From Actinomadura latina NBRC 106108 (lineage in GTDB: Bacteria > Actinomycetota > Actinomycetes > Streptosporangiales > Streptosporangiaceae), in the NCBI RefSeq assembly GCF_001552195.1, contig NZ_BCQS01000043.1, positions 1 through 59,486 of the forward strand: 59,486 nucleotides of DNA. Direction: 5' to 3'. The notes beneath the pieces were generated by a model. The model was not told where the DNA came from. It saw only the letters and a program-made list of their open reading frames with translations, and ran no database searches. A program made the position numbers and the translations under genes. Positions 35,260 to 44,219 of this stretch are shown here, one piece after another; position 1 is the first letter of the stretch, and every line of letters starts with the position of its first letter.

Positions 35260-35820
35260 TCAGCACAGGATCGGGCCGCCGTTGATGTCGGCGGCCTTGA
35301 GGTAGGTGTCGAACCAGTCCCACGTGTACCTCTTGCCGGGGTGGCGTAGCAGCGACTGGTAGGAAGTCCAGGCCACCAGGTCGGCCATATGGACCAGCTG
35401 GGAGCGGCCCGAGCACTGGAACAGCGGATCTTCGATGATGCTGCGGTGGGCGAGTTTCATACTGCGGTGCGCGGCGTAGTAGCCGTTGGCGGTTCCGTCG
35501 CCGTCCATGAAGACCATCCCCAGCTCGCCGGCCGTTCCGAGCCGGGTGTCGAGCCGGTCCACTAGGCGGCGGTAGAGGGCGTCGCGTTCCCGGGCGTAGG
35601 CGGGGCCGGTGGCCGTGGTGGTCCGGTACACGGTACCGACGTTCAGGCCCGGCGTGGAGCCGATGGCTTCCAGCGCCAGCCGCACCACTTGCCGCCGGTC
35701 CTTCTTGGAGGCGTTCACCTTCGGGTCTGTCGACGGCTCGCCGCGGCCGCCGACCAGCTTGGTGGCGTGCAGCTCTGCAGCCGGCGGGATCCTGTAGTCC
35801 GCTACCGCAAGGTGAAGGCG
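35260..35820 (-). pseudogene. 5'-truncated DUF3800 gene
   Basis: The C-terminal part of a DUF3800 protein: DYRIPPAAELHATKLVGGRG, VNASKKDRRQVVRLALEAIG, VFMDGDGTANGYYAAHRSMK and LVHMADLVAWTSYQSLLR. Family members carry an N-terminal VDESG-type segment, which is absent: in-frame sequence upstream of about 35820 has no similarity and no start codon with a ribosome site. GTG 35718 is in frame but leaves only 152 residues. DUF3800 proteins are RNase-H-like and often accompany mobile elements. Confidence 0.65.
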
Positions 35821-35897
35821 CGTGGGCGTGAAGGCGGATCGGGGGATCGGTTGAGAACCGGGTGACCGTGCACTCCCCCCACAGCGAGGATCTCCTC

Positions 35898-36503
35898 ATG
35901 GCCCATCACCACCCGCCGGACTCCGGCGGGGACGCGTCCGACGCGGAGGCGATCGTCCGGTCGCGGGACGAGCCCGCCGCGTTCGCGGAGATCTTCCACC
36001 GCCATTTCGCCGCTATCCACGGGTATGTGGCGCGGCGGCTCGGCGCGGATGCCGCGGACGACATCGCCGCCGAGGTCTTCCTCGCCGCGTTCCGCAAGCG
36101 GGGCCGGTTCGATCCCGCGCGTGGGTCGGTCCGTCCCTGGCTGTACGGCATCGCGACCCGGCTGATTGGGACGCACCGCCGCGCGGAGGGCCGCCGCTAC
36201 CGGGCGCTCGCGCGCACGCCCGCCGACCGATTCGAGGACGGCCCCGAAGACCTGGTCGCGGCCCGTGTCACGGCCGGTGGCGCGGGCGTGGAACTGGCCG
36301 ACGCGCTGGCCCGGCTGCCGCGCGGGGACCGTGACGTCCTGCTGCTGGTGGCGCTGGCCGACCTGTCCTACGAGGAGGTCGGGCAGGCGCTCGGCCTGAA
36401 GACGGGCACGGTCGGGTCCCGGCTGAACCGTGCCCGGCGCCGCCTGCGGGAGTCGCTCGGCGGAACCAACCCCGCGCTGATCGTTGAGGAGACGCCCGCA
36501 TGA
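35898..36503 (+). CDS. ECF-type RNA polymerase sigma factor
   Basis: 201 residues. Region 2: FAEIFHRHFAAIHGYVARRL, then ADDIAAEVFLAAFRKR and RPWLYGIATRLIG. Region 4: ALARLPRGDRDVLLLVALAD, LSYEEVGQALGLKTGTVGSR and LNRARRRLRESL. ATG 35898 (MAHHHPPDSGG) is nearest to a GAGGA site; GTG 35862 is an alternative. The next gene overlaps by ATGA, and such CU044_5270 proteins commonly sit beside an ECF sigma factor. It may be controlled by that membrane protein, like an anti-sigma, but this is inference. Confidence 0.92.
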   Translation: MAHHHPPDSGGDASDAEAIVRSRDEPAAFAEIFHRHFAAIHGYVARRLGADAADDIAAEVFLAAFRKRGRFDPARGSVRPWLYGIATRLIGTHRRAEGRRYRALARTPADRFEDGPEDLVAARVTAGGAGVELADALARLPRGDRDVLLLVALADLSYEEVGQALGLKTGTVGSRLNRARRRLRESLGGTNPALIVEETPA

Positions 36504-37702
36504 ACATGAACGAGATGGACCGGGTCCGGGGCCTGCTGCGCGAGCCGCCGCCCCCGTCGGCGGAGGTGTCGGCGAAGGCGCTGGCGGTGCTGGCGGACGA
36601 GATGGCGGGCAAGCGCGTCCAGACGGCGGGGACGGGCCGGCGGCGGTTCGGGTTCGGGTGGCCGGCCGGGCTGGGGACGGCCCTGGTCGCGGCGGGCGCG
36701 GCGACCGCCGTCGCCATCGCCCTTACGGGCGGAGGGACGCCGGGTTCGCCCGAGTCACCGGCCGGGGTCGACCTCGGCAAGGACGCGGTGCTCGCGGCGG
36801 CGGCCAAGGTCGAGCTGACGCCGACCGGCGAGTACTGGTACACCGACCGCCTCGACGGGCAGTCGTACATCGTCCGGGCGAAGACCGGCACGTACGCGAT
36901 CGTCGGCGCGGCGAGCGAGTCGTTCAGCTGGACCGGCCTGAAGAAGGGGACCGGCGAGGCGTACTACGGGCGCGACCTGCCGGCCAGGCCGCTCACCGCC
37001 CAGGACGAGGCGGCGTGGAAGAAGGCCGGTTCCCCGTCCACCTTCCGGGTCTGGTCGAACGACCACTACTCCACCTACACGGCCAAGGCGACGAAGTGGC
37101 GGTCGGACGGCCCGGAGGTCGGCATCGACCCGAAGGGCGGCGGTGAGTTCCTGGGCAAGCCGGCCGCCGAATGGCAGAACCTGCCGACCGACCCGTCCAA
37201 GCTCGCCGCCATGTTCCTGAACGACGCGGAGACGCGCCGGGGGATGGGCCTCCCGGAGAAGGCCGCGCGGAAGGTGAGCGCTTCGCAGGCGGCCTCCGCC
37301 AAGATCTGGCGTGCGTCGTCGATCCTCGGCGGCACGCCGGTCCCGCCCAAGGTCCGGGCCGGGCTGATGCGGGCGCTGGCCGCGCAGCCGGGCATCGACG
37401 CGATCGGCCGCACCACCGACCCGCTGGGCCGCGAGGGTGTGGCGCTGGCCTCCGGCGAGCGCACCGTGACGGTCACCGGCGAATACGGCGGGCCGAAGGC
37501 CGAGCGGGGGACCTACCGGCACCGCCAGGTGATCGTCTTCGATGAGCGGACCGGCGAGCTGCTGTCCGTCCAGGACGAGCTGACCGGGCCCGGCGGCCCC
37601 TACGCGGAGATGAAGCCGGGCTTCGTCATCAACTACGTGGCCATCCGCTCGTCGGGCTGGACGGACACCAAGCCGAAGCCCCCCGCGGAGCTGCCCTCCT
37701 GA
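36500..37702 (+). CDS. CU044_5270 family membrane-anchored protein
   Basis: 400 residues. A cytoplasmic N-terminus of about 60 residues begins MNMNEMDRVRGLLREPPPPS, then one membrane segment (GLGTALVAAGAATAVAIALT) and a long extracytoplasmic domain. Family members lie in operons with ECF sigma factors, where the N-terminal segment could bind sigma. The ATG overlaps the sigma stop codon (ATGA), giving translational coupling. A signal-sensing role is inferred. A terminator follows. Confidence 0.78.
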   Translation: MNMNEMDRVRGLLREPPPPSAEVSAKALAVLADEMAGKRVQTAGTGRRRFGFGWPAGLGTALVAAGAATAVAIALTGGGTPGSPESPAGVDLGKDAVLAAAAKVELTPTGEYWYTDRLDGQSYIVRAKTGTYAIVGAASESFSWTGLKKGTGEAYYGRDLPARPLTAQDEAAWKKAGSPSTFRVWSNDHYSTYTAKATKWRSDGPEVGIDPKGGGEFLGKPAAEWQNLPTDPSKLAAMFLNDAETRRGMGLPEKAARKVSASQAASAKIWRASSILGGTPVPPKVRAGLMRALAAQPGIDAIGRTTDPLGREGVALASGERTVTVTGEYGGPKAERGTYRHRQVIVFDERTGELLSVQDELTGPGGPYAEMKPGFVINYVAIRSSGWTDTKPKPPAELPS

Positions 37703-37772
37703 CCTGTCCGACCCTTCCGGACCGGGGGCGGTGACCGCCGCGTTATCCCTTGGCGAACGCCGCCTCTCCGCC

Positions 37773-37807
37773 GATGCCCTCCGCCCACCGTCCGGGCGGG
37801 GGGCATC
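37773..37807. terminator. Bidirectional terminator
   Basis: GATGCCCTCCGCCC / GGGCGGGGGGCATC, a 14-base stem with one mismatch and a seven-base loop, between convergent genes. Confidence 0.72.
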
Positions 37808-37831
37808 GTGCCATCAGGGGGCGTCGCGCCG

Positions 37832-39373
37832 TTAAGCAGTGAGGTCGGACGGGGCCGTGCCGGCCTCGGTTAGGGGAAGGCCGAGGGCCACCCGTTCGCT
37901 CAGCCAGCCGCTCGGCCGGTAGCGCGGGTCGCGGGTCGCCGCGTGCATCTGGTCAAGGACGGCCCAGACACGCTCGGCGCCCACGTGGTCGCCCCACTCC
38001 AGCGGTCCGCGCGGGTAGCCGAGCCCCAGCCGGACGGCGGTGTCGATGTCGGCGGGACGGGCCAGCCGCTGCTCGGCGATGCCGCAGCCCACGTTGACGA
38101 TCGACGCCAGCAGCCGGGGCGCGACGGCCACGGGCGCGTCACGGACGACGCTCACCTGCCGTCCCGTGGCGAGCAGGGCGGCGAGCGCCGCGCGGCCGGC
38201 GTCCGGGTCGAGCGCGGGCTGCACGGTGAGGGTGATCCGGCCGAAGAAGCCGAAGAAACCGTCGATACCGAGCGTCCGCTCACCCGGGAGGCCGTTGGCG
38301 ACCTGGTCCGCGACGCTCATGTCCGCCGTGGCGTCGACCAGCGCGACGGCCTCGCCGGACGGCGCGTCGCCCGCCTCGACCTCCACTCCGGCCTCGGACA
38401 GCAGGAGACCCAGCGTCTCCCGATGCTGCGGTTCCTGGAACCAGACCGGCCGGAAGTCGGCGGCGGGCGCGGCCGCCTCCGGGGGCTCCTGCTTGACGCC
38501 GTCCACGTACTTGTAGAAGCCCTCGCCGGTCTTGCGTCCGTATAGACCGGCCTCTAGGCGCGCCCTCCCGATCCTGGACGGACGGAACCGAGGCTCTGTG
38601 TAGAACCCCGTCCAGATGGACTCCATGACTGGGTGTGAGACGTCCATGCCGGTGAGGTCGAGCAGTTCGCAGGGGCCCATCTTGAGGCCGAGCACGTCCC
38701 GCGCGATGCGGTCGATGTCCGCTGGCTCAGCGACCCCCTCCGAAAGGATCTGCAGGGCCTCCGTCACCAGGCCGCGCCCAGCGTGGTTGACCAGGAACCC
38801 GGGCGCGTCAGGCGCGATCACCGGTTCGTGACCGAGACGCCGCACCAGGTCGGAGAGGGCGCCCGGGATCCACTCCGCCGTGCGCGCGCCCGGAATCACC
38901 TCTACGAGACGCATCAACGGCACCGGGTTGAAGAAGTGCAGCCCCGCCACCCTGGACGGGTCCTCCAGAGCGGCCGCGATGGCAGTCACCGGCAGCGAAC
39001 TGGTGTTGGTCACCAGGACCGTGTGCTTAGGGCACACCTTCTCCAGGGACCTGAACAGCTCCCGCTTGGTGTTCATGTCCTCGCGGACGGCCTCCACCAC
39101 GAGATCGCAGTCCTGGAACGGGGTCAGCGGCTCACCGACCGGCCGCAGCCGCCCCTTGGCGGCCTCGGCCTCCTCGGCGGTCATCCGGCCCTTGCCGACG
39201 AGCTTGTCGAACATGCCGCCGATGTGCTCGGTGGCGCCGACCACGGCCTCCATCCGGACGTCGGCCAGCTCCACGGTCAGCCCGCCCGCCGCGGCGAGCT
39301 GCGCGATCCCGCGCCCCATCGCCCCGGTGCCGATCACCCGGATCGTCGTGACCCGCCGCGCCCAGTCCTCCAC
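37832..39373 (-). CDS. 3-hydroxyacyl-CoA dehydrogenase (two-domain)
   Basis: 513 residues, oxidising 3-hydroxyacyl-CoA in beta-oxidation or related CoA pathways. The N-terminal NAD-binding loop is VIGTGAMGRGIAQLAAAGGL, with the HFFNPVPLMRLVEVIPG motif containing the catalytic His and the C-terminal domain PGFLVNHAGRGLVTEALQI. A second, degenerate dimerisation-type domain (TAVRLGLGYPRGPLEWGDHV) occupies the end, so it is longer than a 280-residue enzyme. GTG 39373 follows GAGGAGG. The open frame continues further upstream but without similarity. A phenylacetate-type PaaH role is possible. Confidence 0.87.
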   Translation of the reverse strand: MEDWARRVTTIRVIGTGAMGRGIAQLAAAGGLTVELADVRMEAVVGATEHIGGMFDKLVGKGRMTAEEAEAAKGRLRPVGEPLTPFQDCDLVVEAVREDMNTKRELFRSLEKVCPKHTVLVTNTSSLPVTAIAAALEDPSRVAGLHFFNPVPLMRLVEVIPGARTAEWIPGALSDLVRRLGHEPVIAPDAPGFLVNHAGRGLVTEALQILSEGVAEPADIDRIARDVLGLKMGPCELLDLTGMDVSHPVMESIWTGFYTEPRFRPSRIGRARLEAGLYGRKTGEGFYKYVDGVKQEPPEAAAPAADFRPVWFQEPQHRETLGLLLSEAGVEVEAGDAPSGEAVALVDATADMSVADQVANGLPGERTLGIDGFFGFFGRITLTVQPALDPDAGRAALAALLATGRQVSVVRDAPVAVAPRLLASIVNVGCGIAEQRLARPADIDTAVRLGLGYPRGPLEWGDHVGAERVWAVLDQMHAATRDPRYRPSGWLSERVALGLPLTEAGTAPSDLTA

Positions 39374-39419
39374 CGTCGCCTCCTCGCTCGCCCGCCTCCA
39401 CGCATTCAACCGTGAAGGC

Positions 39420-39439
39420 CCCCGCCCCGCAGGGCGGGG
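39420..39439 (-). terminator. Hairpin between the DUF2182 and dehydrogenase genes
   Basis: CCCCGCCC-cgca-GGGCGGGG, a perfect eight-base stem within the 134-base gap. Likely ends DUF2182 transcripts. Confidence 0.55.
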
Positions 39440-39507
39440 CCCTCCAGACCGGCGTCCAAGGCCTCGCGGCCGTCTTCGAACGCCTCTGACCCCGTACTGG
39501 CGGCGTG

Positions 39508-40338
39508 TTAGGTCAGCGTGGGTGCGAGGCCGGGGGCGGCCAGCAGGACGAGGCCGAGGGCGATCATCCCGGCGCCCAGCGGCCGGCTCAGCAGCTCCCC
39601 GTGCCGCCAGACCTTCTCCACGAGGATCACTGCGGCGATGGCCCCCATCCAGACCAGGCTCATCATCCCCGCGGCGAGCAGGACGGCCATCAGCGCCCAG
39701 CAGCAGCCGAGGCAGAAGGCCCCGTGCCGGACGCCGACGAGCAGCGCCCCGCGGGGGCCCGCGGTGATCCGCTCGCCGTGGCGCACGACGACGGCGAGCG
39801 GTGAGCGGCACAGCCGCAGGCATGCCCCCTTCAGCGGGGTGAGCTGGTAGGCGCCCGCGAGCAGCAGCACCGCGGCGCCCGCGCGGACGGCCTCCGCCGG
39901 GTCGCCCGCCGCCATCGCCGGCTGGAACGCCAGGAACAGGCCGTACGCCGCCACCCCGGCCGCCGCCCACACGGCCAGGTAGCCGGTCGCCAGCGTGTAC
40001 GCGGTCGTGCCCGGTCCGCCGCGACCGCGCAGCAGCCGGTCGATCCGGACGATCACCGGCGTCACCGCGGGCAGCATCATCGCCGCCATCATCACCAGCC
40101 AGGTACCGAGGAACAGCCCCGCGCTCATGGAGTGCTCCATCTGCATCCCGGCCATCTCGTCCCCGGAACCGCCGGGTTCGGCGGCGCCGGTGAGGATCCC
40201 GGCGCGCATTCCGGGTGTGGCTAGGTGGTGGACCGCCAGCCACGCGACCGCGGAGATGAGGACCAGAACCGCGACGAACACGATCTCGTGCGGCGCGGGC
40301 CCGGCGACGGCTCCGGGCTCGTGCTGACGCCCCGACAC
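39508..40338 (-). CDS. DUF2182 integral membrane protein
   Basis: 276 residues with six or more membrane segments. Distinctive are the Met-rich loop GDEMAGMQMEHSMSAG, then WLVMMAAMMLPAVTPVIV, PLKGACLRLCRSPLAV, and GAFCLGCCWALMAVLL. Met and Cys clusters suggest metal (perhaps copper) handling, as the Pfam family notes predicted metal binding. Start GTG 40338 lies 11 bases after the DUF1326 stop, so the two genes are co-transcribed, an arrangement seen in other bacteria. Function unknown. Confidence 0.75.
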   Translation of the reverse strand: MSGRQHEPGAVAGPAPHEIVFVAVLVLISAVAWLAVHHLATPGMRAGILTGAAEPGGSGDEMAGMQMEHSMSAGLFLGTWLVMMAAMMLPAVTPVIVRIDRLLRGRGGPGTTAYTLATGYLAVWAAAGVAAYGLFLAFQPAMAAGDPAEAVRAGAAVLLLAGAYQLTPLKGACLRLCRSPLAVVVRHGERITAGPRGALLVGVRHGAFCLGCCWALMAVLLAAGMMSLVWMGAIAAVILVEKVWRHGELLSRPLGAGMIALGLVLLAAPGLAPTLT

Positions 40339-40349
40339 GGGCCGGGCCC

Positions 40350-41000
40350 TCACTTCGGTCCGCTCCAGTCGAACGGGATGTGCTTGCTGGAGCGGCCGTC
40401 CCACTCCCAGTCGAACCCGTAGGCGGCGACCCGGTCGGTGACGGCGCGGCCCCAGGTGGCGACCTGCCCAGGCCCCGTCTCCGAACCCGGGGCGTTGACG
40501 GTCTGCACCCGCGCCCCCTCGGGCGTCGTGGGCCCCGTCAGCGCCTCGGCCCGCGCCGCGACCCGGCCGGGCACCTCGGCGCTCCAGGTGGCGAGGTCGT
40601 CGTCGATCGAGATCGTGATGGGCGAGAACTCCATCCCGCGCACCTCCGGAGCGAGCATCCCCACCAGCTGCGCCGGCCACCCGCCGGCCTCCCCGCCGAA
40701 GATCTTCCCGAGTGCCGCGCGCTGGGAGTCGTCGGCGCGCTCGTCCAGGAAGACGGCCGCGTAAGCGTCGGAGTGCTCGCCCCACACGTTCCCCACGAAG
40801 GAGCCCAGCATCAGGACGTTGAGGCCGTCGAGCGCGACCTCTCCGTACCGTCCTTCACGGATGTGCCACGCCAGCACACCGTCGCAGTCGCCGTAGGTGG
40901 GAGGCTGCGCGTAGGTGCACGGGCACGGGATGGCGCATTTGCAGACGTCGAACCAGTCGCCGATGAGGTGCCATCGCGGTATTGCGGCGGTCTCTGCCAT
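40350..41000 (-). CDS. DUF1326 family protein
   Basis: 216 residues. The N-terminal hallmark is GDWFDVCKCAIPCPCTYAQP, a Cys-rich CxC...CxC cluster that may bind metal. Later regions (FGGEAGGWPAQLVGMLAPEV, TISIDDDLATWSAEVPGR) are beta-rich. No signal peptide or membrane segment. ATG 41000 is preceded by AAGGGGAAG. It lies upstream of and next to DUF2182. The pair probably forms a two-gene unit of unknown function, with the soluble Cys-rich protein acting with the membrane partner. Confidence 0.78.
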   Translation of the reverse strand: MAETAAIPRWHLIGDWFDVCKCAIPCPCTYAQPPTYGDCDGVLAWHIREGRYGEVALDGLNVLMLGSFVGNVWGEHSDAYAAVFLDERADDSQRAALGKIFGGEAGGWPAQLVGMLAPEVRGMEFSPITISIDDDLATWSAEVPGRVAARAEALTGPTTPEGARVQTVNAPGSETGPGQVATWGRAVTDRVAAYGFDWEWDGRSSKHIPFDWSGPK

Positions 41001-41110
41001 GGTCTTCCCCTTGGTCGCATCCCGCCGCGCCTCTCGGTCCAATCCTCGCAAAACGCCTGATCAGGAGCCAGCGGGTGCGGGGTAAAACCTGGGGCGCACC
41101 GGGGATGGCG

Positions 41111-41132
41111 CGGCCGGGTTCGCGTCCGGCCG
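41111..41132 (-). terminator. Hairpin after DinB-like gene
   Basis: CGGCCGG / CCGGCCG around an eight-base loop, starting 2 bases beyond the stop codon. Confidence 0.55.
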
Positions 41133-41134
41133 GG

Positions 41135-41734
41135 TCAACGACGGTCGGGGGTCCAGGTGGGGGTGCGGCCGGTCATGGCGATGAGGCGGTCCAGGGAAGA
41201 GGCGTCGGCGGGGGCGTCCACGGCGGGGCCGAAGAGACCGGGGACGCCCTTGCCGCCGCTCTGCTCGACGGCGGGGGCGACGAAGGCGAGGCATGCCTCG
41301 ATCTCGTCCTCGCCGACGTCGTAGGGCCGGCCGGTGGCGCGGGCGATGTCCCAGCCGTGCACGACCAGCTCGTTGAGCGCGACGTTCCCGGCCTGTTCGC
41401 CGGGCAGGTCGATGCCGCCCGCCTTCGTCATGCCCTGCCAGGCGCCGGGGGAGCGCCAGGCGGCGGCCAGGGCGTCGAGCTGCTCGGGGATGCGGGCGCG
41501 CCAGTCCGGCGGGAGGCTGGCCGCGTCGGCGGACGGCGGCTGCGACCCGCCGTCCGGGACGCTCTTCTCGGCGGCCCAGGTGAAGGCGAGCGCGAGGCCG
41601 TTCACGTGGTCGATGAGGGTGCCGAGGGACATCTCGGCGCAGGGGGTCGCGGCGGTGAGCCGGTGGTCGGGGAGGTCCGTGAGCAGGGCGGCCATGCGGC
41701 GGGCCGCGGGTGCGATGTCGGGCTTCGAGGTCAT
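41135..41734 (-). CDS. TIGR03086/DinB-like metal-dependent protein
   Basis: 199 residues, a helical-bundle protein of the DinB/maleylpyruvate-isomerase N-terminal type. MSLGTLIDHVNGLALAFTWA has the first His, and LNELVVHGWDIARATGRPYD the second His pair region. Metal-bound thiol (mycothiol) dependent enzymes are related, but the substrate is unknown. ATG 41734 follows GGAGA; the ATG six codons upstream is less likely. Divergent from the Fe-S oxidoreductase. Confidence 0.75.
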   Translation of the reverse strand: MTSKPDIAPAARRMAALLTDLPDHRLTAATPCAEMSLGTLIDHVNGLALAFTWAAEKSVPDGGSQPPSADAASLPPDWRARIPEQLDALAAAWRSPGAWQGMTKAGGIDLPGEQAGNVALNELVVHGWDIARATGRPYDVGEDEIEACLAFVAPAVEQSGGKGVPGLFGPAVDAPADASSLDRLIAMTGRTPTWTPDRR

Positions 41735-42019
41735 CTGGATTCTCCGTTCCAATGGCCGGGACGGGGCTGGACGTGCCCCGTCAGGTGGTATGGACTCGGG
41801 AACCCGCCGATACTCATCGGCGCGCGGAATCTCTAAGGTATGACGGGCGGCAGACGTCCGGGTGGGCGCCCAGACGGCCCGGAAAGGGGCCGGAAGGGGT
41901 CTGACCAGGGCACGTGACGCATAAGCTACTACCGAGTAGTATTCGGGCCCCGGGTGCGGAGCGGTCTTTCGCGAGCCCTACGCTGGCTGCCAACACCCGT
42001 ACCCCAGGAGGACGGAACA

Positions 42020-44167
42020 GTGTTCTGGATCACGTTGGTCATCGGGCTCGCCGGAACGGCGGTCGCTCTGGCGCTCGCCGGTCGGCGGGTGCTGTTCCTG
42101 TACAAGATCGGCGCGAGCGGGCAGCCCGACCCCGAGCGGACGCTGCAGGTCAAACGTGAGCCCAAGAAGGCCGTCGAAGGCCAGGCCGTCGAGGTCCTGG
42201 GGCAGCGCAAACTGCTGAAGTGGACGGTCGCCGGCATCTCGCACGCGGCCGTCATGTGGGCGTTCATCCTGCTGCTGACCGTGTACCTGGAGGCGGCCGT
42301 CGCGCTGCTGTTCGGGCTGGACGTGAAGATCCCGGGCTTCCAGACCTGGGGGCCGATCGGTTTCGTCCAGGACACGATCGCGCTCGCCTGCACCGCCGGC
42401 CTGATCGTCTTCACCGCGATCCGGTTCAAGAACTCGCCGAAGCGGCTGGACCGCAAGTCCCGGTTCAAGGGCTCGCACTTGTCCGGCGCCTGGTGGACGC
42501 TCTTCCTGATCTTCAACGTGATCTGGACGATGTTCTTCTTCCGCGGCGTCGAGTGGGCCAGCGGCAACCTCCCCTACGGCAAGGGCGCGTACTTCTCCTA
42601 CGCCGTCGGCCAGCTCTTCAAGGGCATGGACCACGACACCCTGGAGATCCTGGAGTCGGTCGGCCTGCTCGCGCACATCGCCGTCGCGCTGATCTTCCTG
42701 GTCTTCGTCGTCCACTCCAAGCACCTGCACATCTTCCTGGCGCCGCTCAACGTCATGTTCAAGCGCCGCCCGGACGGCCTGGGCGCCGCGCAGCCGATGA
42801 TGTCGGGCGGCAAGCCGCTCGACTTCGAGGAGGCCGACCCCGACGAGGACGTCTTCGGCCGCGGCAAGATCGAGGACTTCACCTGGAAGGGCTTCCTCGA
42901 CATGGCGACCTGCACCGAGTGCGGTCGCTGCCAGTCGCAGTGCCCCGCCTGGAACACCGGCAAGCCGCTGTCGCCGAAGATGCTCATCCTGGACCTGCGC
43001 GACCACGCGCTCGCCAAGGCGCCCTACCTGACGGCGTCCGAGGAGCAGCGGGAGAAGTTCACCGACGAGCAGAAGCTCGCCATGGAGGTGGACAAGGCGC
43101 TCGTCGGGGAAGACGGCGTCATCCACCCGGACGTCCTGTGGTCCTGCACCAACTGCGGCGCGTGCGTCGAGCAGTGCCCGGTCGATATCGAGCACATCGA
43201 CCACATCCTGGACATGCGCCGCTTCCAGGTCATGATCGAGTCCTCGTTCCCCAGCGAGGCCGGCGTCATGCTGAAGAACCTGGAGAACAAGGGCAACCCG
43301 TGGGGCATGTCCGAGATGAAGCGCCTCGAATGGGTCGAGGAGCTGGACTTCGAGGTCGACGTCGTCGACGACAAGGTCGCCGAGGACACCGAGTACCTGT
43401 TCTGGGTCGGCTGCGCCGGCGCCCTGGAGGACCGGGCCAAGAAGACCACCAAGGCCGTCGCCGAGCTGCTGCACATCGCCGGCGTCAAGTTCGCCGTCCT
43501 CGGCCCCATGGAGGCGTGCACCGGCGACCCGGCCCGCCGCCTCGGCATGGAGTTCGTCTTCCAGATGCTCGGCCAGCAGAACGTCGAGACGCTGAACGAC
43601 GCGGGCGTCAAGAAGATCGTCGCGACCTGCCCGCACTGCTTCAACACCCTGGCCAACGAGTACCCGCAGATCGGCGGGAACTACGAGGTCGTCCACCACA
43701 CCCAGCTGCTCGCGCACCTCGTGGACACCGGGAGGCTCACCCCGGTCACCCCGATCGAGGAGAACATCACCTACCACGACCCCTGCTTCCTGGGCCGCCA
43801 CAACAAGGTCTACAAGCAGCCGCGCGACATCATGGCGACCGTCCCCGGCGTCAAGACGCAGGAGATGCACCGGCACAAGGACCGCGGCTTCTGCTGCGGC
43901 GCCGGTGGCGCCCGGATGTGGATGGAGGAGCGCATCGGCAAGCGCATCAACACCGAGCGCGTGGACGAGGCTCTGGAGACCAACCCCGACACCGTCTCCA
44001 CTGCCTGCCCGTTCTGCCTGGTGATGCTGGGCGACGCCATCAACGAGAAGAAGAACGAGGGCGCGGCCAAGGAGTCGCTGGAGGTCGTGGACGTCTCCCA
44101 GCTCCTGATCCGCTCCATCAAGGGCGAGGGCCTTCCCGAGCAGAAGGAGCCCGTCGCCGCCGAGTAG
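42020..44167 (+). CDS. Membrane-bound heterodisulfide-reductase-like Fe-S oxidoreductase
   Basis: 715 residues. N-terminal membrane domain with about five segments (VFWITLVIGLAGTAVALALA, HAAVMWAFILLLTVYLEAAV), then two ferredoxin motifs CTECGRCQSQCP (Cys298 onward) and CTNCGACVEQCP (Cys376 onward). Two CCG domains follow (FWVGCAGALEDR and YHDPCFLGRHN, with GFCCGAGGARMWMEERIGKR). It resembles the actinobacterial protein Rv0338c, thought to feed electrons into a quinone or dehydrogenase chain. GTG 42020 has a clear GGAGGACG site; an upstream start is not supported. A true terminator follows. Confidence 0.9.
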   Translation: MFWITLVIGLAGTAVALALAGRRVLFLYKIGASGQPDPERTLQVKREPKKAVEGQAVEVLGQRKLLKWTVAGISHAAVMWAFILLLTVYLEAAVALLFGLDVKIPGFQTWGPIGFVQDTIALACTAGLIVFTAIRFKNSPKRLDRKSRFKGSHLSGAWWTLFLIFNVIWTMFFFRGVEWASGNLPYGKGAYFSYAVGQLFKGMDHDTLEILESVGLLAHIAVALIFLVFVVHSKHLHIFLAPLNVMFKRRPDGLGAAQPMMSGGKPLDFEEADPDEDVFGRGKIEDFTWKGFLDMATCTECGRCQSQCPAWNTGKPLSPKMLILDLRDHALAKAPYLTASEEQREKFTDEQKLAMEVDKALVGEDGVIHPDVLWSCTNCGACVEQCPVDIEHIDHILDMRRFQVMIESSFPSEAGVMLKNLENKGNPWGMSEMKRLEWVEELDFEVDVVDDKVAEDTEYLFWVGCAGALEDRAKKTTKAVAELLHIAGVKFAVLGPMEACTGDPARRLGMEFVFQMLGQQNVETLNDAGVKKIVATCPHCFNTLANEYPQIGGNYEVVHHTQLLAHLVDTGRLTPVTPIEENITYHDPCFLGRHNKVYKQPRDIMATVPGVKTQEMHRHKDRGFCCGAGGARMWMEERIGKRINTERVDEALETNPDTVSTACPFCLVMLGDAINEKKNEGAAKESLEVVDVSQLLIRSIKGEGLPEQKEPVAAE

Positions 44168-44182
44168 CGCAGCGGACGGTGG

Positions 44183-44219
44183 AGGACCCCGGGCTCACGG
44201 CTCGGGGTCCTTCCCTTTT
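44183..44219 (+). terminator. Rho-independent terminator
   Basis: AGGACCCCG / CGGGGTCCT with an 11-base loop, followed by TTCCCTTTT. One of the few here with a U-rich tail. Confidence 0.82.

Noticed and set aside
39374..40243. Upstream extension of the hydroxyacyl-CoA dehydrogenase reading frame
   Set aside because: The extension lies antiparallel or overlapping to DUF2182 and shows no similarity; a GAGGAGG site supports GTG 39373.
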